From assembly GCF_001028135.1 (NCBI RefSeq), contig NZ_LDNM01000020.1:1-54225 (forward strand): DNA of 54,225 nucleotides, read 5' to 3'. Numbering within the stretch: position 1 is the first letter of the stretch; each line of letters begins with the position of its first letter. The notes below the pieces were generated by a model. It did no database searches and had not been told where the DNA came from. It saw nothing but the letters and a program-made list of their open reading frames with translations. The DNA comes from Xenorhabdus griffiniae (GTDB lineage: Bacteria; Pseudomonadota; Gammaproteobacteria; Enterobacterales; Enterobacteriaceae). A program made the position numbers and the translations under genes. Positions 9,805-20,084 of the stretch are shown here, piece by piece.

Positions 9805-12423
9805 ATGACACAACAGCGACTCGTTAAACACCGTCTGGATTATAAAACACCAGATTACACAATTACTCACATTGATCTCGATTTTGAACTGGATGCTGAA
9901 AAAACAACGGTGACGGCAATCAGTCAGGTAAAACGTCAGGTCAATGGCATGACCCCACTGGTTTTGGATGGAGAAAATCTCACGTTAAAAGGCATCTATA
10001 TCGATGATAAAGCGTGGGAGCATTATCAGGAACAGGATGGAAAGCTGCGGATTGAACAACTTCCAGCCCGGTTTATTCTGAAAATTGTGAATGAAATTAA
10101 CCCGGCAGCAAATACCGCCCTTGAAGGGTTGTATGTATCTGGCGATGCTTTGTGTACCCAGTGTGAGTCCGAAGGATTCCGGCACATCACGTATTATTTG
10201 GATCGTCCAGATGTTCTGGCGTGTTTTACTACTCGCGTTACTGCGGATAAATCCAGATATCCATTCCTGCTTTCCAATGGTAACCGTATTGAACAAGGGG
10301 AGCTGGCAGACGGGCGCCATTGGGTAAAATGGCAGGACCCATTCCCAAAACCGGCTTACTTGTTCGCATTGGTTGCAGGGGATTTTGATGTCCTGCGTGA
10401 CACGTTTGTGACCCGCAGTGGCCGTGAGGTTGCACTGGAGCTGTTTGTTGATCGAGGTAATCTGGATCGTGCTGACTGGGCCATGACATCGTTGAAAAAT
10501 TCGATGAAATGGGATGAAACCCGCTTTGGTCTGGAGTATGACCTTGATATCTATATGATCGTCGCTGTTGATTTCTTTAATATGGGAGCGATGGAGAACA
10601 AGGGATTGAACATCTTCAATTCCAAATATGTTCTGGCAAAAACGGAAACGGCAACTGATGAAGACTATCTCGCCATTGAAGCGGTGATCGGGCATGAATA
10701 TTTCCATAACTGGACCGGAAACCGCATTACCTGTCGTGACTGGTTCCAGTTAAGCCTGAAAGAGGGGCTGACAGTATTCCGTGATCAGGAATTCAGCTCT
10801 GATCTGGGTTCACGTTCGGTTAACCGTATTAAGAATGTGCGTGTTATGCGTTCTGCACAATTTGCCGAAGATGCCGGCCCTATGGCTCACCCTATCCGTC
10901 CTGATCAGGTGATGGAAATGAATAACTTCTATACGTTGACCGTCTATGAAAAAGGCGCAGAAGTGATTCGGATGATCCACACTTTATTGGGTGAAGAACA
11001 ATTTCAGGCGGGTATGCAGCTTTATATCCATCGTCATGATGGTAGCGCGGCTACCTGTGATGATTTTGTCCAGGCGATGGAAGACGCTTCAAACGTCGAT
11101 TTGACTCTCTTCCGCCGTTGGTATAGCCAATCCGGGACACCGGTGCTGACTGTCCGTGATGAATACGATGCAGAAAAGCAACAATATATTTTGCATGTCA
11201 GTCAAATGACATCACCAACGACAGATCAGAAAGAGAAACAAGCGCTGCACATTCCTCTGGATATTGAACTTTATGATGAACAAGGAAGAGTGATCCCGCT
11301 GCGTCGTAATGGTCAGCCTGTGCATCATGTTCTAAATGTTATTAATGCAGAACAATCATTTGTCTTTGATGAAGTTGCATCACGGCCTGTTCCTTCTTTA
11401 TTACGTGAGTTTTCAGCACCGGTGAAATTGGATTATCCATACAGTGATGAGCAGCTTTCATTTTTAATGAAACATGCGCGTAATGAGTTTTCCCGTTGGG
11501 ATGCAGCGCAGGCATTGCTAACCAACTATGTGAAGCTGAATGTTGCCCGCCACCAAAAATCTCTGCCACTGGAATTGCCAATGCATGTCATTGATGCTTT
11601 CCGTGCTGTATTGTTGGATAAAGAGATCGATCCGGCTCTGGCCGCATTGATCTTGACCCTGCCATCTGAAAATGAAGTGGCAGAACTATTTACGGTAGTA
11701 GATCCGAAAGCTATCCATGATGTCATTCGTGCCATGACAAAGGCACTGGCTAATGAAATGGCGGATGAGTTTTCTGCGGTTTATCACAGTCTCCAGACAG
11801 GCGCATACCGTGTAGAGCATAAAGATATTGCGAAACGTGACTTGCGTAATACCAGCCTCTATTATCTGGCCTTTATTGATACCAAAGAGTTGGCCGATAA
11901 ATTAGTGGCGGCGCAATATTATCACGCTGATAACATGACTGACAGTATCGCTGCCTTATCTGCGGCTGTATCAGCTGAATTGCCTTGCAGTTATCAATTA
12001 ATGGATGAATTTGATCAGCGTTGGCATCAGAATGGCTTGGTTATGGATAAATGGTTCAGGCTGCAAGCAACTAACCCAGCCTTCGATGTGCTTGAGAAAG
12101 TGCGTGGTTTGATGAAACATCGTTCTTTCAGTTTGAGCAATCCAAACCGTGTTTATTCACTGCTGAGAATATTCTTTAGCAAAAATGCCGTCGCCTTCCA
12201 TGCTGACGATGGCCGTGGTTATCAATTCTTGGTGGAAGTGCTAACCGAACTGAATAACCTAAATCCGCAAGTCGCATCACATTTGATTGATCCATTGATT
12301 CGTCTGAAACGTTACGATGAGAAACGTCAGGCTTTGATGCGTGCGGCATTGGAGCAGTTGAAAGACATAGAGAATTTATCTGGTGATTTGTTCGAAAAGA
12401 TTACCAAGGCGCTTGAAAGTTAA
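9805..12423 (+). CDS. pepN: Aminopeptidase N (alanyl aminopeptidase) PepN
   Basis: Zinc M1-family exopeptidase that removes N-terminal residues from peptides in late protein turnover. The exopeptidase motif GAMEN spans 261-265. The zinc site is HEYFH (H297, E298, H301), with the distal ligand E320 in LSLKEGL. These are the same numbers as in E. coli PepN, so there are no indels before the active site. The length is 872 aa (E. coli 870). A helical C-terminal domain follows from about residue 550. The start ATG follows GGAAAAGG. Confidence 0.97.
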   Translation: MTQQRLVKHRLDYKTPDYTITHIDLDFELDAEKTTVTAISQVKRQVNGMTPLVLDGENLTLKGIYIDDKAWEHYQEQDGKLRIEQLPARFILKIVNEINPAANTALEGLYVSGDALCTQCESEGFRHITYYLDRPDVLACFTTRVTADKSRYPFLLSNGNRIEQGELADGRHWVKWQDPFPKPAYLFALVAGDFDVLRDTFVTRSGREVALELFVDRGNLDRADWAMTSLKNSMKWDETRFGLEYDLDIYMIVAVDFFNMGAMENKGLNIFNSKYVLAKTETATDEDYLAIEAVIGHEYFHNWTGNRITCRDWFQLSLKEGLTVFRDQEFSSDLGSRSVNRIKNVRVMRSAQFAEDAGPMAHPIRPDQVMEMNNFYTLTVYEKGAEVIRMIHTLLGEEQFQAGMQLYIHRHDGSAATCDDFVQAMEDASNVDLTLFRRWYSQSGTPVLTVRDEYDAEKQQYILHVSQMTSPTTDQKEKQALHIPLDIELYDEQGRVIPLRRNGQPVHHVLNVINAEQSFVFDEVASRPVPSLLREFSAPVKLDYPYSDEQLSFLMKHARNEFSRWDAAQALLTNYVKLNVARHQKSLPLELPMHVIDAFRAVLLDKEIDPALAALILTLPSENEVAELFTVVDPKAIHDVIRAMTKALANEMADEFSAVYHSLQTGAYRVEHKDIAKRDLRNTSLYYLAFIDTKELADKLVAAQYYHADNMTDSIAALSAAVSAELPCSYQLMDEFDQRWHQNGLVMDKWFRLQATNPAFDVLEKVRGLMKHRSFSLSNPNRVYSLLRIFFSKNAVAFHADDGRGYQFLVEVLTELNNLNPQVASHLIDPLIRLKRYDEKRQALMRAALEQLKDIENLSGDLFEKITKALES

Positions 12424-12466
12424 TATGTAACATATTCTTTCGGTCATTGCCGGAAATGAGATTGCT

Positions 12467-12501
12467 AACAAACCCCGTTGTTGTTTTAAACGGGGTTTGT
12501 T
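12467..12501 (+). terminator. Terminator of pepN
   Basis: AACAAACCCCGTT pairs perfectly with AACGGGGTTTGTT (13 bp) around a 9-nt loop, and TTTG follows. It lies 44 bp after the pepN stop. Confidence 0.88.
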
Positions 12502-12612
12502 TTTGCCTGCCCGCTGATTATAGAGAGGGCTTTTTTGTTGACTCATATAATGGTAAATTAACGCTCTCTTCCTGCTACAACAACGCAGCAATTATATATG
12601 TATGAGATTGCG

Positions 12613-12618
12613 TATAAT
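12613..12618 (+). promoter_or_regulatory. Candidate -10 element of pyrD
   Basis: TATAAT preceded by TTGCG lies 64 bp before the pyrD ATG. No good -35 hexamer is visible at 16-18 bp upstream. In E. coli pyrD is regulated by transcription start-site switching and a leader hairpin; I cannot demonstrate that here. Confidence 0.4.
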
Positions 12619-12681
12619 TCAAAATGTACCACTGACAATTCTCACGTAAAAACAATCATAAAGAACAATAGGTTAATTTAA

Positions 12682-13692
12682 ATGTATTACTCTCTAGTAC
12701 GGAAGGCATTGTTCCAGCTTGATCCTGAACAGGCACATGAGCTGACTTTCCGCCAACTCAAACGTGTTGCCGGTACTCCTTTCGAATTTCTTATCCGCCA
12801 GTCAGTTGCCACTAAGCCCGTCACTTGTATGGGATTGTCCTTCAAAAATCCACTGGGTTTAGCCGCGGGTCTTGATAAAAACGGTGATTGCATTGATGCG
12901 TTTGGAGCAATGGGTTTTGGGTTTGTTGAAGTTGGTACAGTAACACCGCGCCCGCAAGCTGGAAATGATAAGCCAAGATTATTCCGGGTGGTTGAAGCGG
13001 AAGGGATCATCAACCGGATGGGGTTTAATAACCTTGGGGTAGATAATCTGGTTGAGAATGTTAACCGCGCAAAATATGACGGAATTATCGGGATCAATAT
13101 CGGTAAAAATAAAGATACGCCGGTCGAAAATGGAAAAGATGATTATTTAATTTGCATGGATAAAGTTTATCCATATGCAGGTTATATCACTATCAATATT
13201 TCTTCTCCTAATACGCCTGGCTTGAGGACACTACAGTACGGTGATGCACTGGATGATCTCCTCTCTGCGATTAAAAATAAGCAAACTGAACTACAACAAA
13301 AATTCCAAAAGTATGTTCCGGTTGCTGTTAAAATCTCTCCCGATCTTACAGAAGAAGAATTAATAAAAATTGCTGATAGTTTAATACGCCATCATATTGA
13401 TGGGGTGATTGCAACAAATACCACATTAGATAGGAATATTATCGCGGGATTAAATCATTGCCAGCAAGCAGGGGGATTGAGTGGACGCCCTGTGCAGTTG
13501 CGTAGCACAGAGATTATCCGTCGTCTTGCTCAAGAATTAAAAGGTGACATACCGATTATTGGTGCCGGTGGAATTGATTCACTTGTTGCTGCCAGAGAAA
13601 AAATGGAAGCCGGTGCTTCATTAATTCAGATATATTCCGGTTTTATCTATAAAGGGCCAAAACTCATCAAAGATATTGTTAATCATATCTGA
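12682..13692 (+). CDS. pyrD: Dihydroorotate dehydrogenase (quinone), class 2, PyrD
   Basis: Membrane-associated FMN enzyme that oxidises dihydroorotate to orotate in pyrimidine synthesis and passes electrons to quinone. The N-terminal helical segment typical of class 2 enzymes ([21 protein letters not shown]) would contact the membrane. The catalytic base S175 sits in [10 protein letters not shown], and [15 protein letters not shown] and the C-terminal phosphate-binding GAGGI are present. The length of 336 aa is identical to E. coli. The gene stands alone, with zapC 159 bp downstream. Confidence 0.97.
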   Translation: MYYSLVRKALFQLDPEQAHELTFRQLKRVAGTPFEFLIRQSVATKPVTCMGLSFKNPLGLAAGLDKNGDCIDAFGAMGFGFVEVGTVTPRPQAGNDKPRLFRVVEAEGIINRMGFNNLGVDNLVENVNRAKYDGIIGINIGKNKDTPVENGKDDYLICMDKVYPYAGYITINISSPNTPGLRTLQYGDALDDLLSAIKNKQTELQQKFQKYVPVAVKISPDLTEEELIKIADSLIRHHIDGVIATNTTLDRNIIAGLNHCQQAGGLSGRPVQLRSTEIIRRLAQELKGDIPIIGAGGIDSLVAAREKMEAGASLIQIYSGFIYKGPKLIKDIVNHI

Positions 13693-13851
13693 ATATTTGC
13701 TGCAATTTGAGGGTGGGGGTTTATTTCTGCCCTCAACTCGTCTATATTTTGTCTTATAGATTAAAGTTTATCATTTTTTTTAAAATTCTTATTTCGCTGG
13801 TAATGCTTATTTTTAACCAAAAAAGCTATTTTGAGCATAAAAGGGTAATCA

Positions 13852-14403
13852 ATGAAAATTAGACCTGATGATCAGTGGCGCTGGTATTTTGATCCTGAGC
13901 ATAGTCGTGTCATGCTTGATCTCGCTAATGGCATGGTTTTTCGTTCTTGTTTCCCGGCCAAAATATTGACTGATTATGCTGTTGCAATGAAAGAAATGTC
14001 ATTCTCAGTCGATGATGCTGCGCTTTTTTACACTTTTGAGGAGCATTTGCGTCGTATTAATATGGCGCCTGCGTTTAGCGCTGAATTAGCGCTGAACGGG
14101 GTGGTTGCGTTACGTTTTATGAAACCACAAATGCCTAAGAGCTGGTATTTTTCCCATTTTTCTTTGGCAGAGAAACCAGAACATGGTGAAATTATTCAGC
14201 TTAAATTACAGGATAGCGGTACTGAGGCGCTGTTCATGGTCGCAGAAGTGGGTGACAATGCCAGCTTGTGTCTACTGGCCCAACAAAAGTTAGAGATGCC
14301 TGGTCGTGTCATGAATTTCTGTGATCCCATTAAGGTCATGAATGATCGCATTATGCCCTATGTCGAGCCAACTCAGTCATCGATATATGATAGGGCAATT
14401 TAG
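13852..14403 (+). CDS. zapC: Cell division protein ZapC
   Basis: Cytoplasmic FtsZ-binding protein that promotes bundling of FtsZ filaments and stabilises the Z ring. The whole 183-aa length aligns with E. coli ZapC (YcbW): the N-terminal KIRPDDQWRWYFD, the LDLANGMVFRS segment, LKPQMPKSW-like MKPQMPKSWYF and the C-terminal IKVMNDRIMP are recognisable. The start ATG follows AAAGGGTAATCA. Its position after pyrD is conserved in enterics. ZapC has no catalytic motif to check. Confidence 0.92.
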   Translation: MKIRPDDQWRWYFDPEHSRVMLDLANGMVFRSCFPAKILTDYAVAMKEMSFSVDDAALFYTFEEHLRRINMAPAFSAELALNGVVALRFMKPQMPKSWYFSHFSLAEKPEHGEIIQLKLQDSGTEALFMVAEVGDNASLCLLAQQKLEMPGRVMNFCDPIKVMNDRIMPYVEPTQSSIYDRAI

Positions 14404-14613
14404 TGTCATTAGGCTGCTATGTTCATAATATTATTAACTTAAATAAATTACTTCTATCAGCATTATTGATTGTCCTTTATCATTCACCTATATTTATAGC
14501 GTCAGTCAATGGAATGTTTTTTCCATAATATATTTCCTGCTTAAAAGCTCAGTAATAAAAATCGGACAGCCAGCTTACTATACTGCCTGATTTAAATGCA
14601 AATGCTATCATTA
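14404..14613. other. Intergenic spacer zapC-ycbX without visible gene
   Basis: Together with the repeat at 14614-14719 this forms a 327-bp gap between convergent genes. The sequence is AT-rich. I see no ORF with a ribosome binding site and no strong terminator apart from the hairpin inside the repeat. Confidence 0.5.
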
Positions 14614-14719
14614 TATACCAATCCAACTTCAAGATGCGTGTTATATTTCCCCGTGCAGCGGAGAAATATAAGGCCTCGTGTCGTCTTGCGGATTGCAACT
14701 TGAAGTTTATCGAGTATAT
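14614..14719 (+). repeat. 106-bp dispersed hairpin repeat, copy 2 of 4
   Basis: Same unit and orientation as at 107. The central hairpin (TATATTTCCCCG with CGGAGAAATATA) has one mismatch here. It sits between the convergent stops of zapC and ycbX, 12 bp from the ycbX stop, so it may serve as the 3' structure of both transcripts. Confidence 0.9.
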
Positions 14720-14730
14720 ATTATTAATGT

Positions 14731-15843
14731 TTAATTTAATTCAATAACTAAATCATTTTGAGGTATACAGCTACATGCCAGAATTTTTCCATTATCCTTA
14801 ATGGAAGTTGATTTTAGTGGCAATACATCCCCTTTAATCAGGGATACCTTACAGGAGCCACAAATTCCGGCACGACATGAATAAGGAATTTGAATACCTT
14901 GATCTTCGAGTTGTTCTAAAATAATTTGCTGATTATTGCCAATAAAACGTTGTCCATTGAATTCAATAGCAACGGACTGTTGAGCTTCTTCCTTTACAGG
15001 CAAATCGGCCGCGTGTTCACCACTACCATATTCGCGTGGCGTTCTCTTTTCCAAAATGGTGACGCGATCCCCAACTCGGATAATGCCGCTATTACGGGCA
15101 ATGGCATTCTGCCCAAAATCAACCGCACCATTTTCTTTGGCTGTTCTGAAAGACTGTAGTGTAGCCAGTGGCTCACTCTGCGGATTTTTACGGCCTTTTT
15201 CCGGGCTGACTGTTGTCAAAATACAGCGACTGCACGGTTTTGGCAGATCGAAAACAATATCGCCGATTTGGATGGTTTGCCAGCTATCTTCTTCAAAAGG
15301 GGTTGCTCCTGTGACAAGGATATTGGCACGGAATTGCTCCAATTTAATACTGGCAGGGCAGCGTTGCTGTAAGGCATGAAAAGAGGCTTCATTGATAATT
15401 AAATAGGGAAAACCATCTGCGAATGATAAAGAAATATCGGGGAATTTCTTGACCCGTCGTGTTAGTTCCTCACTGAGCCAGCGTAATTGTACAGGTTTAT
15501 TAAAGAAGCCACTGAGCCAACTATTCACCCTCTCAGGAGCGACTAACGCGGTAAAATGATTTCCCCAAACTTCAGTGGGGAGGCGCTCCTCTTTAAAATC
15601 ATCGTAAAGTACAGTGGCGCTTTCTCCGTTTGGTGCCTGCAAGTACAGACCGTTATGGAGCATAGCTGGAGTAAATAGCAGCATCTGTGGATGTTGGCGG
15701 GCAGTAATAAAAGTCCCCTCTGTGGTGGTGATCATAAAGTTGCGATCAAACATCAGGCCACTTTCATTGACGAGAGAATGAGAGAGTTGTAATCCACGCA
15801 TGGATTTGACGGGGTAGGTATAGAGGCGCGACAGAGTTAACAT
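14731..15843 (-). CDS. ycbX: YcbX, MOSC-domain protein with C-terminal 2Fe-2S ferredoxin domain
   Basis: Family member of the molybdenum-cofactor enzymes; E. coli YcbX detoxifies N-hydroxylated bases such as 6-hydroxylaminopurine. The N-terminal beta-barrel and MOSC domain cover about residues 1-265, including the [10 protein letters not shown] segment. A plant-type ferredoxin domain follows at about 285-370, with cluster ligands C323, C328 and C331 and a fourth at C357 or C359. The length, 370 aa, matches E. coli (369). It is divergent from rlmKL. Confidence 0.92.
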   Translation of the reverse strand: MLTLSRLYTYPVKSMRGLQLSHSLVNESGLMFDRNFMITTTEGTFITARQHPQMLLFTPAMLHNGLYLQAPNGESATVLYDDFKEERLPTEVWGNHFTALVAPERVNSWLSGFFNKPVQLRWLSEELTRRVKKFPDISLSFADGFPYLIINEASFHALQQRCPASIKLEQFRANILVTGATPFEEDSWQTIQIGDIVFDLPKPCSRCILTTVSPEKGRKNPQSEPLATLQSFRTAKENGAVDFGQNAIARNSGIIRVGDRVTILEKRTPREYGSGEHAADLPVKEEAQQSVAIEFNGQRFIGNNQQIILEQLEDQGIQIPYSCRAGICGSCKVSLIKGDVLPLKSTSIKDNGKILACSCIPQNDLVIELN

Positions 15844-15981
15844 CCATTATCTCCCAAATATTTTTATCTTTGCCAAAGTATTTTTATCTTTATTGTGTCA
15901 GCAACTTTAGGACATGTCGAAGGTATTGGCTATAATGTGCCACAATTTTTTTGGTGGTGAACTTTTGTGGTGATTAATAAG

Positions 15982-18117
15982 ATGAACTCTCTCTTTGCCA
16001 GCACGGCACGTGGACTGGAAGAACTGTTAAAGAACGAACTGGAAATCCTGGGAGCGCAATCCTGTAGGATTGCCCAGGGTGGGGTTCATTTTCAGGGTGA
16101 TGATCGGATGATGTATAAAAGTTTGCTGTGGAGCAGACTGGCATCCCGTATCATGATGCCACTTAACGAATTTAAAGTTTATAGTGATTTGGATCTGTAT
16201 CTTGGTGTCCAGTCCATTGACTGGAGCGAGATTTTCTCAGTTGACAGTACGTTTTCTGTTCATTTCAACGGCACGAATGAGGAGATCAGAAATACACAAT
16301 ATGGCGCATTGAAAGTAAAAGACGCGATTGTCGACAGTTTTATGCGCAAAATAAAACAACGTCCTGATGTTGCTAAACAACAACCTGATGTCCGTATCCA
16401 GGTTTTCCTGAATAAAGAGAAAGCCACCGTGTCACTCGATTTGAGTGGCGATAGCCTGCATATCCGTGGCTACCGTGATCTGGCTGGACAAGCACCACTG
16501 AAAGAGAACCTTGCTGCCGCGATCATTTTACGTTCTGGTTGGAATGCAGGAACGCCAATGGTTGACCCAATGTGTGGTTCAGGAACGTTGCTGATAGAAG
16601 CGGCCATGATGGCGGCAGATTGCGCCCCCGGCTTGTATCGTAAGCATTGGGGATTCACATCATGGTTGCAATTCAATGAAACAATCTGGCGTGAAGTGAC
16701 TACAGAAGCACAGGTCCGTTTCCGTAAGGGGCTACAGGAAACGACTTCCCGCTTTTTTGGCATAGATATTGATCGCCGTGTCATGGATATGGCACGTTCA
16801 AATGCACGTAGGGCCGGGGTGTCCCAATTGATCCAGTTCCAGCAGGGAGATGCCAGTAAACTGGAAAACCCTCTGCCGGAAGGAGCAGAGGGCACGGTAT
16901 TAAGCAACCCGCCTTATGGAGAACGTCTTGAAAGTGAACCTGCATTGATTGCATTGCACAGTGTATTGGGTCGCGTGATGAAAGCCCGTTTCCCTGGCTG
17001 GCGTTTATCACTGTTTAGTGCTTCGCCTGAATTGTTGGGTTGTTTGCAATTACGCGCAGAGCGTGAATTTAAGGCTAAAAATGGCCCTCTGGATTGTATC
17101 CAGAAGAATTATTTCATCCAGAAAAGTGAACAGCTAACGGATAAACCTCAGTCACTGGATATCGGTATCGCGGAAGATTATGCTAACCGTCTGCGTAAAA
17201 ATGAGAAAAAAATCAGTAAATGGGCCAAGCAGCAGGGTATTGATTGTTATCGTTTATATGATGCGGATTTACCTGAATACAATGTTGCTGTTGATCGCTA
17301 TGCCGATAAAATCGTTGTGCAAGAATACGCGCCCCCGAAATCTGTGGATGTCAATAAAGCCCGTCAACGCCTGTTTGATGTGATCAGTGCAACAATGAAT
17401 GTGCTCGGCTTATCATCCAACCAACTGATCCTGAAAACGCGCCAACGTCAGAAAGGCAAAAGCCAGTATGAAAAAATGGCTGAGAAGCAAGAATTCTTTT
17501 TGGTCAACGAATATGGTGCGAAATTCTGGGTTAACCTGACTGATTATTTAGATACGGGATTATTCCTTGATCACCGTATCGCGCGCAAAAAATTGGGTGA
17601 GATGAGCCGAGGCAAGGATTTCCTTAACTTATTTGCCTATACCGGTTCGGCAACAGTTCATGCAGGATTGGGAGGTGCGCGTTCGACAACTACGGTCGAT
17701 ATGTCTCGCACTTATCTTGAATGGGCCGAGAAAAACTTACAGGCTAATGGCTTAACCGGGCATCAGCACCGCTTGATTCAGGCTGATTGCTTAGGATGGT
17801 TAGCTCAGACGCGTGAACAATTTGATGTCATCTTTATTGATCCGCCAACATTCTCTAACTCCAAGCGAATGGAAAACACGTTTGACGTTCAGCGTGATCA
17901 CATCGAATTAATGAAACAATTAAAACGTCTGTTACGTCCGGGTGGAACCTTAATGTTCTCCAATAATAAACGGGGTTTTAAAATGGATTTTGCTGAATTA
18001 AATAAGCTAGGTCTGGTTGCAAACGAAATAACAGAAAAGACTTTATCTCAGGATTTTACCCGTAATAATCAGATCCATAACTGCTGGTTGCTGCATCACG
18101 TTGGCGAGGGCAAATAA
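15982..18117 (+). CDS. rlmKL: Bifunctional 23S rRNA methyltransferase RlmKL
   Basis: One protein with two methyltransferases. The N-terminal half, RlmL, makes m2G2445 and the C-terminal half, RlmK, makes m7G2069 in 23S rRNA. A THUMP RNA-binding domain covers about residues 45-155. The RlmL catalytic motif NPPY is at 309-312 and the RlmK motif DPPTFSNS begins at D620. I start it at ATG 15982 because [16 protein letters not shown] matches E. coli and GGTGA lies 8 nt upstream. A GTG at 15967 would add five residues. The product is 711 aa. uup starts 4 bp after its stop. Confidence 0.95.
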   Translation: MNSLFASTARGLEELLKNELEILGAQSCRIAQGGVHFQGDDRMMYKSLLWSRLASRIMMPLNEFKVYSDLDLYLGVQSIDWSEIFSVDSTFSVHFNGTNEEIRNTQYGALKVKDAIVDSFMRKIKQRPDVAKQQPDVRIQVFLNKEKATVSLDLSGDSLHIRGYRDLAGQAPLKENLAAAIILRSGWNAGTPMVDPMCGSGTLLIEAAMMAADCAPGLYRKHWGFTSWLQFNETIWREVTTEAQVRFRKGLQETTSRFFGIDIDRRVMDMARSNARRAGVSQLIQFQQGDASKLENPLPEGAEGTVLSNPPYGERLESEPALIALHSVLGRVMKARFPGWRLSLFSASPELLGCLQLRAEREFKAKNGPLDCIQKNYFIQKSEQLTDKPQSLDIGIAEDYANRLRKNEKKISKWAKQQGIDCYRLYDADLPEYNVAVDRYADKIVVQEYAPPKSVDVNKARQRLFDVISATMNVLGLSSNQLILKTRQRQKGKSQYEKMAEKQEFFLVNEYGAKFWVNLTDYLDTGLFLDHRIARKKLGEMSRGKDFLNLFAYTGSATVHAGLGGARSTTTVDMSRTYLEWAEKNLQANGLTGHQHRLIQADCLGWLAQTREQFDVIFIDPPTFSNSKRMENTFDVQRDHIELMKQLKRLLRPGGTLMFSNNKRGFKMDFAELNKLGLVANEITEKTLSQDFTRNNQIHNCWLLHHVGEGK

Positions 18118-18121
18118 CATT

Positions 18122-20032
18122 ATGTCATTGATTAATTTATCCGGTGCTTGGTTATCATTCAGTGATGCGCCGCTGTTGGATAATGCTGAACTGCATATTG
18201 AAGAAAACGAAAGAGTCTGTCTGGTTGGGCGCAATGGTGCGGGAAAATCCACATTGTTGCGTGTGTTGGCAAAAGAACAACCATTGGATGATGGCCTGGT
18301 GATTTATGAACAAGATCTGATTGTTGCGCGCTTACAGCAAGATCCTCCTCGTGACATAGAAGGTACGGTATTTGATTTTGTTGCGGAAGGGGTAAAAGAG
18401 CAGGCTGAATACATCAAAGCGTACCATCATGTTTTGCGTTTGGTAGAAACCGATCCTAGCGAGAAAAATCTCAACCATCTGGCTGAGTTGCAGGAAGTGC
18501 TAGATATCCATGGCCTATGGACATTGGATAGCCGGATTAGTGACGTATTAAAACAACTCTCCTTGCCAGCAGAAGCGAAACTCGCTTCATTGTCTGGTGG
18601 TTGGTTGCGTAAGGCGGCATTGGGCAGGGCGCTGGTTTGCTCCCCAAAAGTGCTGTTTCTTGATGAACCAACCAACCATCTTGATATTGATACTATTGAA
18701 TGGCTGGAGAATTTCCTGAAAGACTTCAATGGCAGCCTTGTCTTCATTTCCCATGACCGCTCATTCATTCGCAACATGGCGACACGTATTGTTGATCTGG
18801 ATCGCGGAAAGCTGACCTCATGGCCGGGAAATTACGATAAATATCTTGATGGAAAAGAAGAGGCGCTGCGGGTTGAAGAGTTGCAGAATGCCGAATTTGA
18901 CAAAAAACTGGCGCAGGAAGAAGTTTGGATCCGTCAGGGTATTAAAGCACGGCGTACCCGTAATGAAGGCCGGGTAAGGGCATTGAAAGCATTACGTGTG
19001 GAACATGCTGAACGCCGCAATGTTATGGGAACGGCGAGAATGCAGGTCGAAGAAGCGACACGTTCCGGTAAGATTGTGTTTGAAATGGAAAATGTGAATT
19101 ACCAGACTGGTAGTAAAACATTAGTCAAAAATTTTTCGGCTAAAGTCCAACGTGGTGACAAAATTGCGTTAGTGGGACCAAACGGCTGCGGTAAAACGAC
19201 ATTATTGAAATTAATGTTAGGCGATTTGTCAGCAGATAGCGGGCGTATTCATTGTGGGACCAAACTTGAAGTGGCTTATTTTGATCAGCATCGTGCCGCA
19301 CTGGACCCGGATAAGACCGTTATGGATAACCTCGCTGAAGGTAAACAGGAAGTCATGGTTAATGGACGTTCCCGTCATGTATTGGGTTATTTGCAGGATT
19401 TCCTGTTCCATCCCAAACGCGCGATGACCCCTGTACGCGCGTTGTCTGGTGGTGAGCGCAATCGCTTATTGCTGGCTCGTCTATTCTTGAAACCAAGTAA
19501 CTTGCTTATTCTTGATGAGCCGACCAATGACCTTGATGTTGAAACATTGGAGTTACTTGAAGAATTAGTTGATAGCTATACCGGAACCGTGATTTTGGTC
19601 AGCCATGACCGCCAATTTGTTGATAATTCAGTCACTGAATGCTGGATTTTTGAAGGCAACGGTGAAATCAACAATTATACGGGGGGATATTACGATGCCC
19701 AGCAGCAACAGGCACAAACAGTTTCCCTGCGCCAGGCTTCGGAGAAAATAGTTAGTGCTGAAAACAAGGTAGTTAAGCCGAAACAATCACCTAAACGAAC
19801 AAACAATAAGCCAAGTTACCATTTACTGCGTGAATTAGAACAACTACCATTATTATTAGAGAAATTAGAAGAAGAGATAAATAAATTGCAATCTCAGGTC
19901 AGTGACCCGGAGTTCTTCAATCAACCCCATGAAATTACGCAAAATGTTCTGAATGAACTGGCAAATAAAGAACAAGAATTGGAAAAAGCGTTTGATCGCT
20001 GGCAGGAATTGGAAATGATGAAAAATGGATAA
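18122..20032 (+). CDS. uup: ABC-F ATPase Uup
   Basis: Soluble ABC-F protein with two ATP-binding cassettes and no membrane domain, implicated in ribosome function and in suppressing precise excision of transposons. Cassette 1 has GRNGAGKS (K42), signature LSGGW and Walker B LFLDEPTNHLD. Cassette 2 has GPNGCGKT, LSGGERNR and LILDEPTNDLD. The C-terminal 80 residues form the charged coiled-coil DNA-binding domain. MSLINLSGAWLSFSDAPLL aligns with the E. coli N-terminus, so the start is 18122; upstream in-frame codons overlap rlmKL. 636 aa. It probably forms an operon with rlmKL and pqiABC. Confidence 0.95.
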   Translation: MSLINLSGAWLSFSDAPLLDNAELHIEENERVCLVGRNGAGKSTLLRVLAKEQPLDDGLVIYEQDLIVARLQQDPPRDIEGTVFDFVAEGVKEQAEYIKAYHHVLRLVETDPSEKNLNHLAELQEVLDIHGLWTLDSRISDVLKQLSLPAEAKLASLSGGWLRKAALGRALVCSPKVLFLDEPTNHLDIDTIEWLENFLKDFNGSLVFISHDRSFIRNMATRIVDLDRGKLTSWPGNYDKYLDGKEEALRVEELQNAEFDKKLAQEEVWIRQGIKARRTRNEGRVRALKALRVEHAERRNVMGTARMQVEEATRSGKIVFEMENVNYQTGSKTLVKNFSAKVQRGDKIALVGPNGCGKTTLLKLMLGDLSADSGRIHCGTKLEVAYFDQHRAALDPDKTVMDNLAEGKQEVMVNGRSRHVLGYLQDFLFHPKRAMTPVRALSGGERNRLLLARLFLKPSNLLILDEPTNDLDVETLELLEELVDSYTGTVILVSHDRQFVDNSVTECWIFEGNGEINNYTGGYYDAQQQQAQTVSLRQASEKIVSAENKVVKPKQSPKRTNNKPSYHLLRELEQLPLLLEKLEEEINKLQSQVSDPEFFNQPHEITQNVLNELANKEQELEKAFDRWQELEMMKNG

Positions 20033-20070
20033 TAGCTGCCGCATAAAAGAAACTTGGGGTTTTTGCTAAA

Positions 20071-20084
20071 GGAGAAACACTTTG
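20071..20084 (+). promoter_or_regulatory. Ribosome binding site and TTG start of pqiA
   Basis: GGAG at 20071-20074 lies 7 nt before TTG at 20082. The next codon is TGT, giving the MC start expected from E. coli PqiA. No in-frame ATG occurs nearby, so a TTG initiation codon is the best call. Confidence 0.75.

Noticed and set aside
9985-10707. 240-codon open frame on the minus strand inside pepN
   Set aside because: It lies entirely antisense to a highly conserved enzyme, has no ribosome binding site and shows no recognisable domain; it arises from codon bias of pepN.
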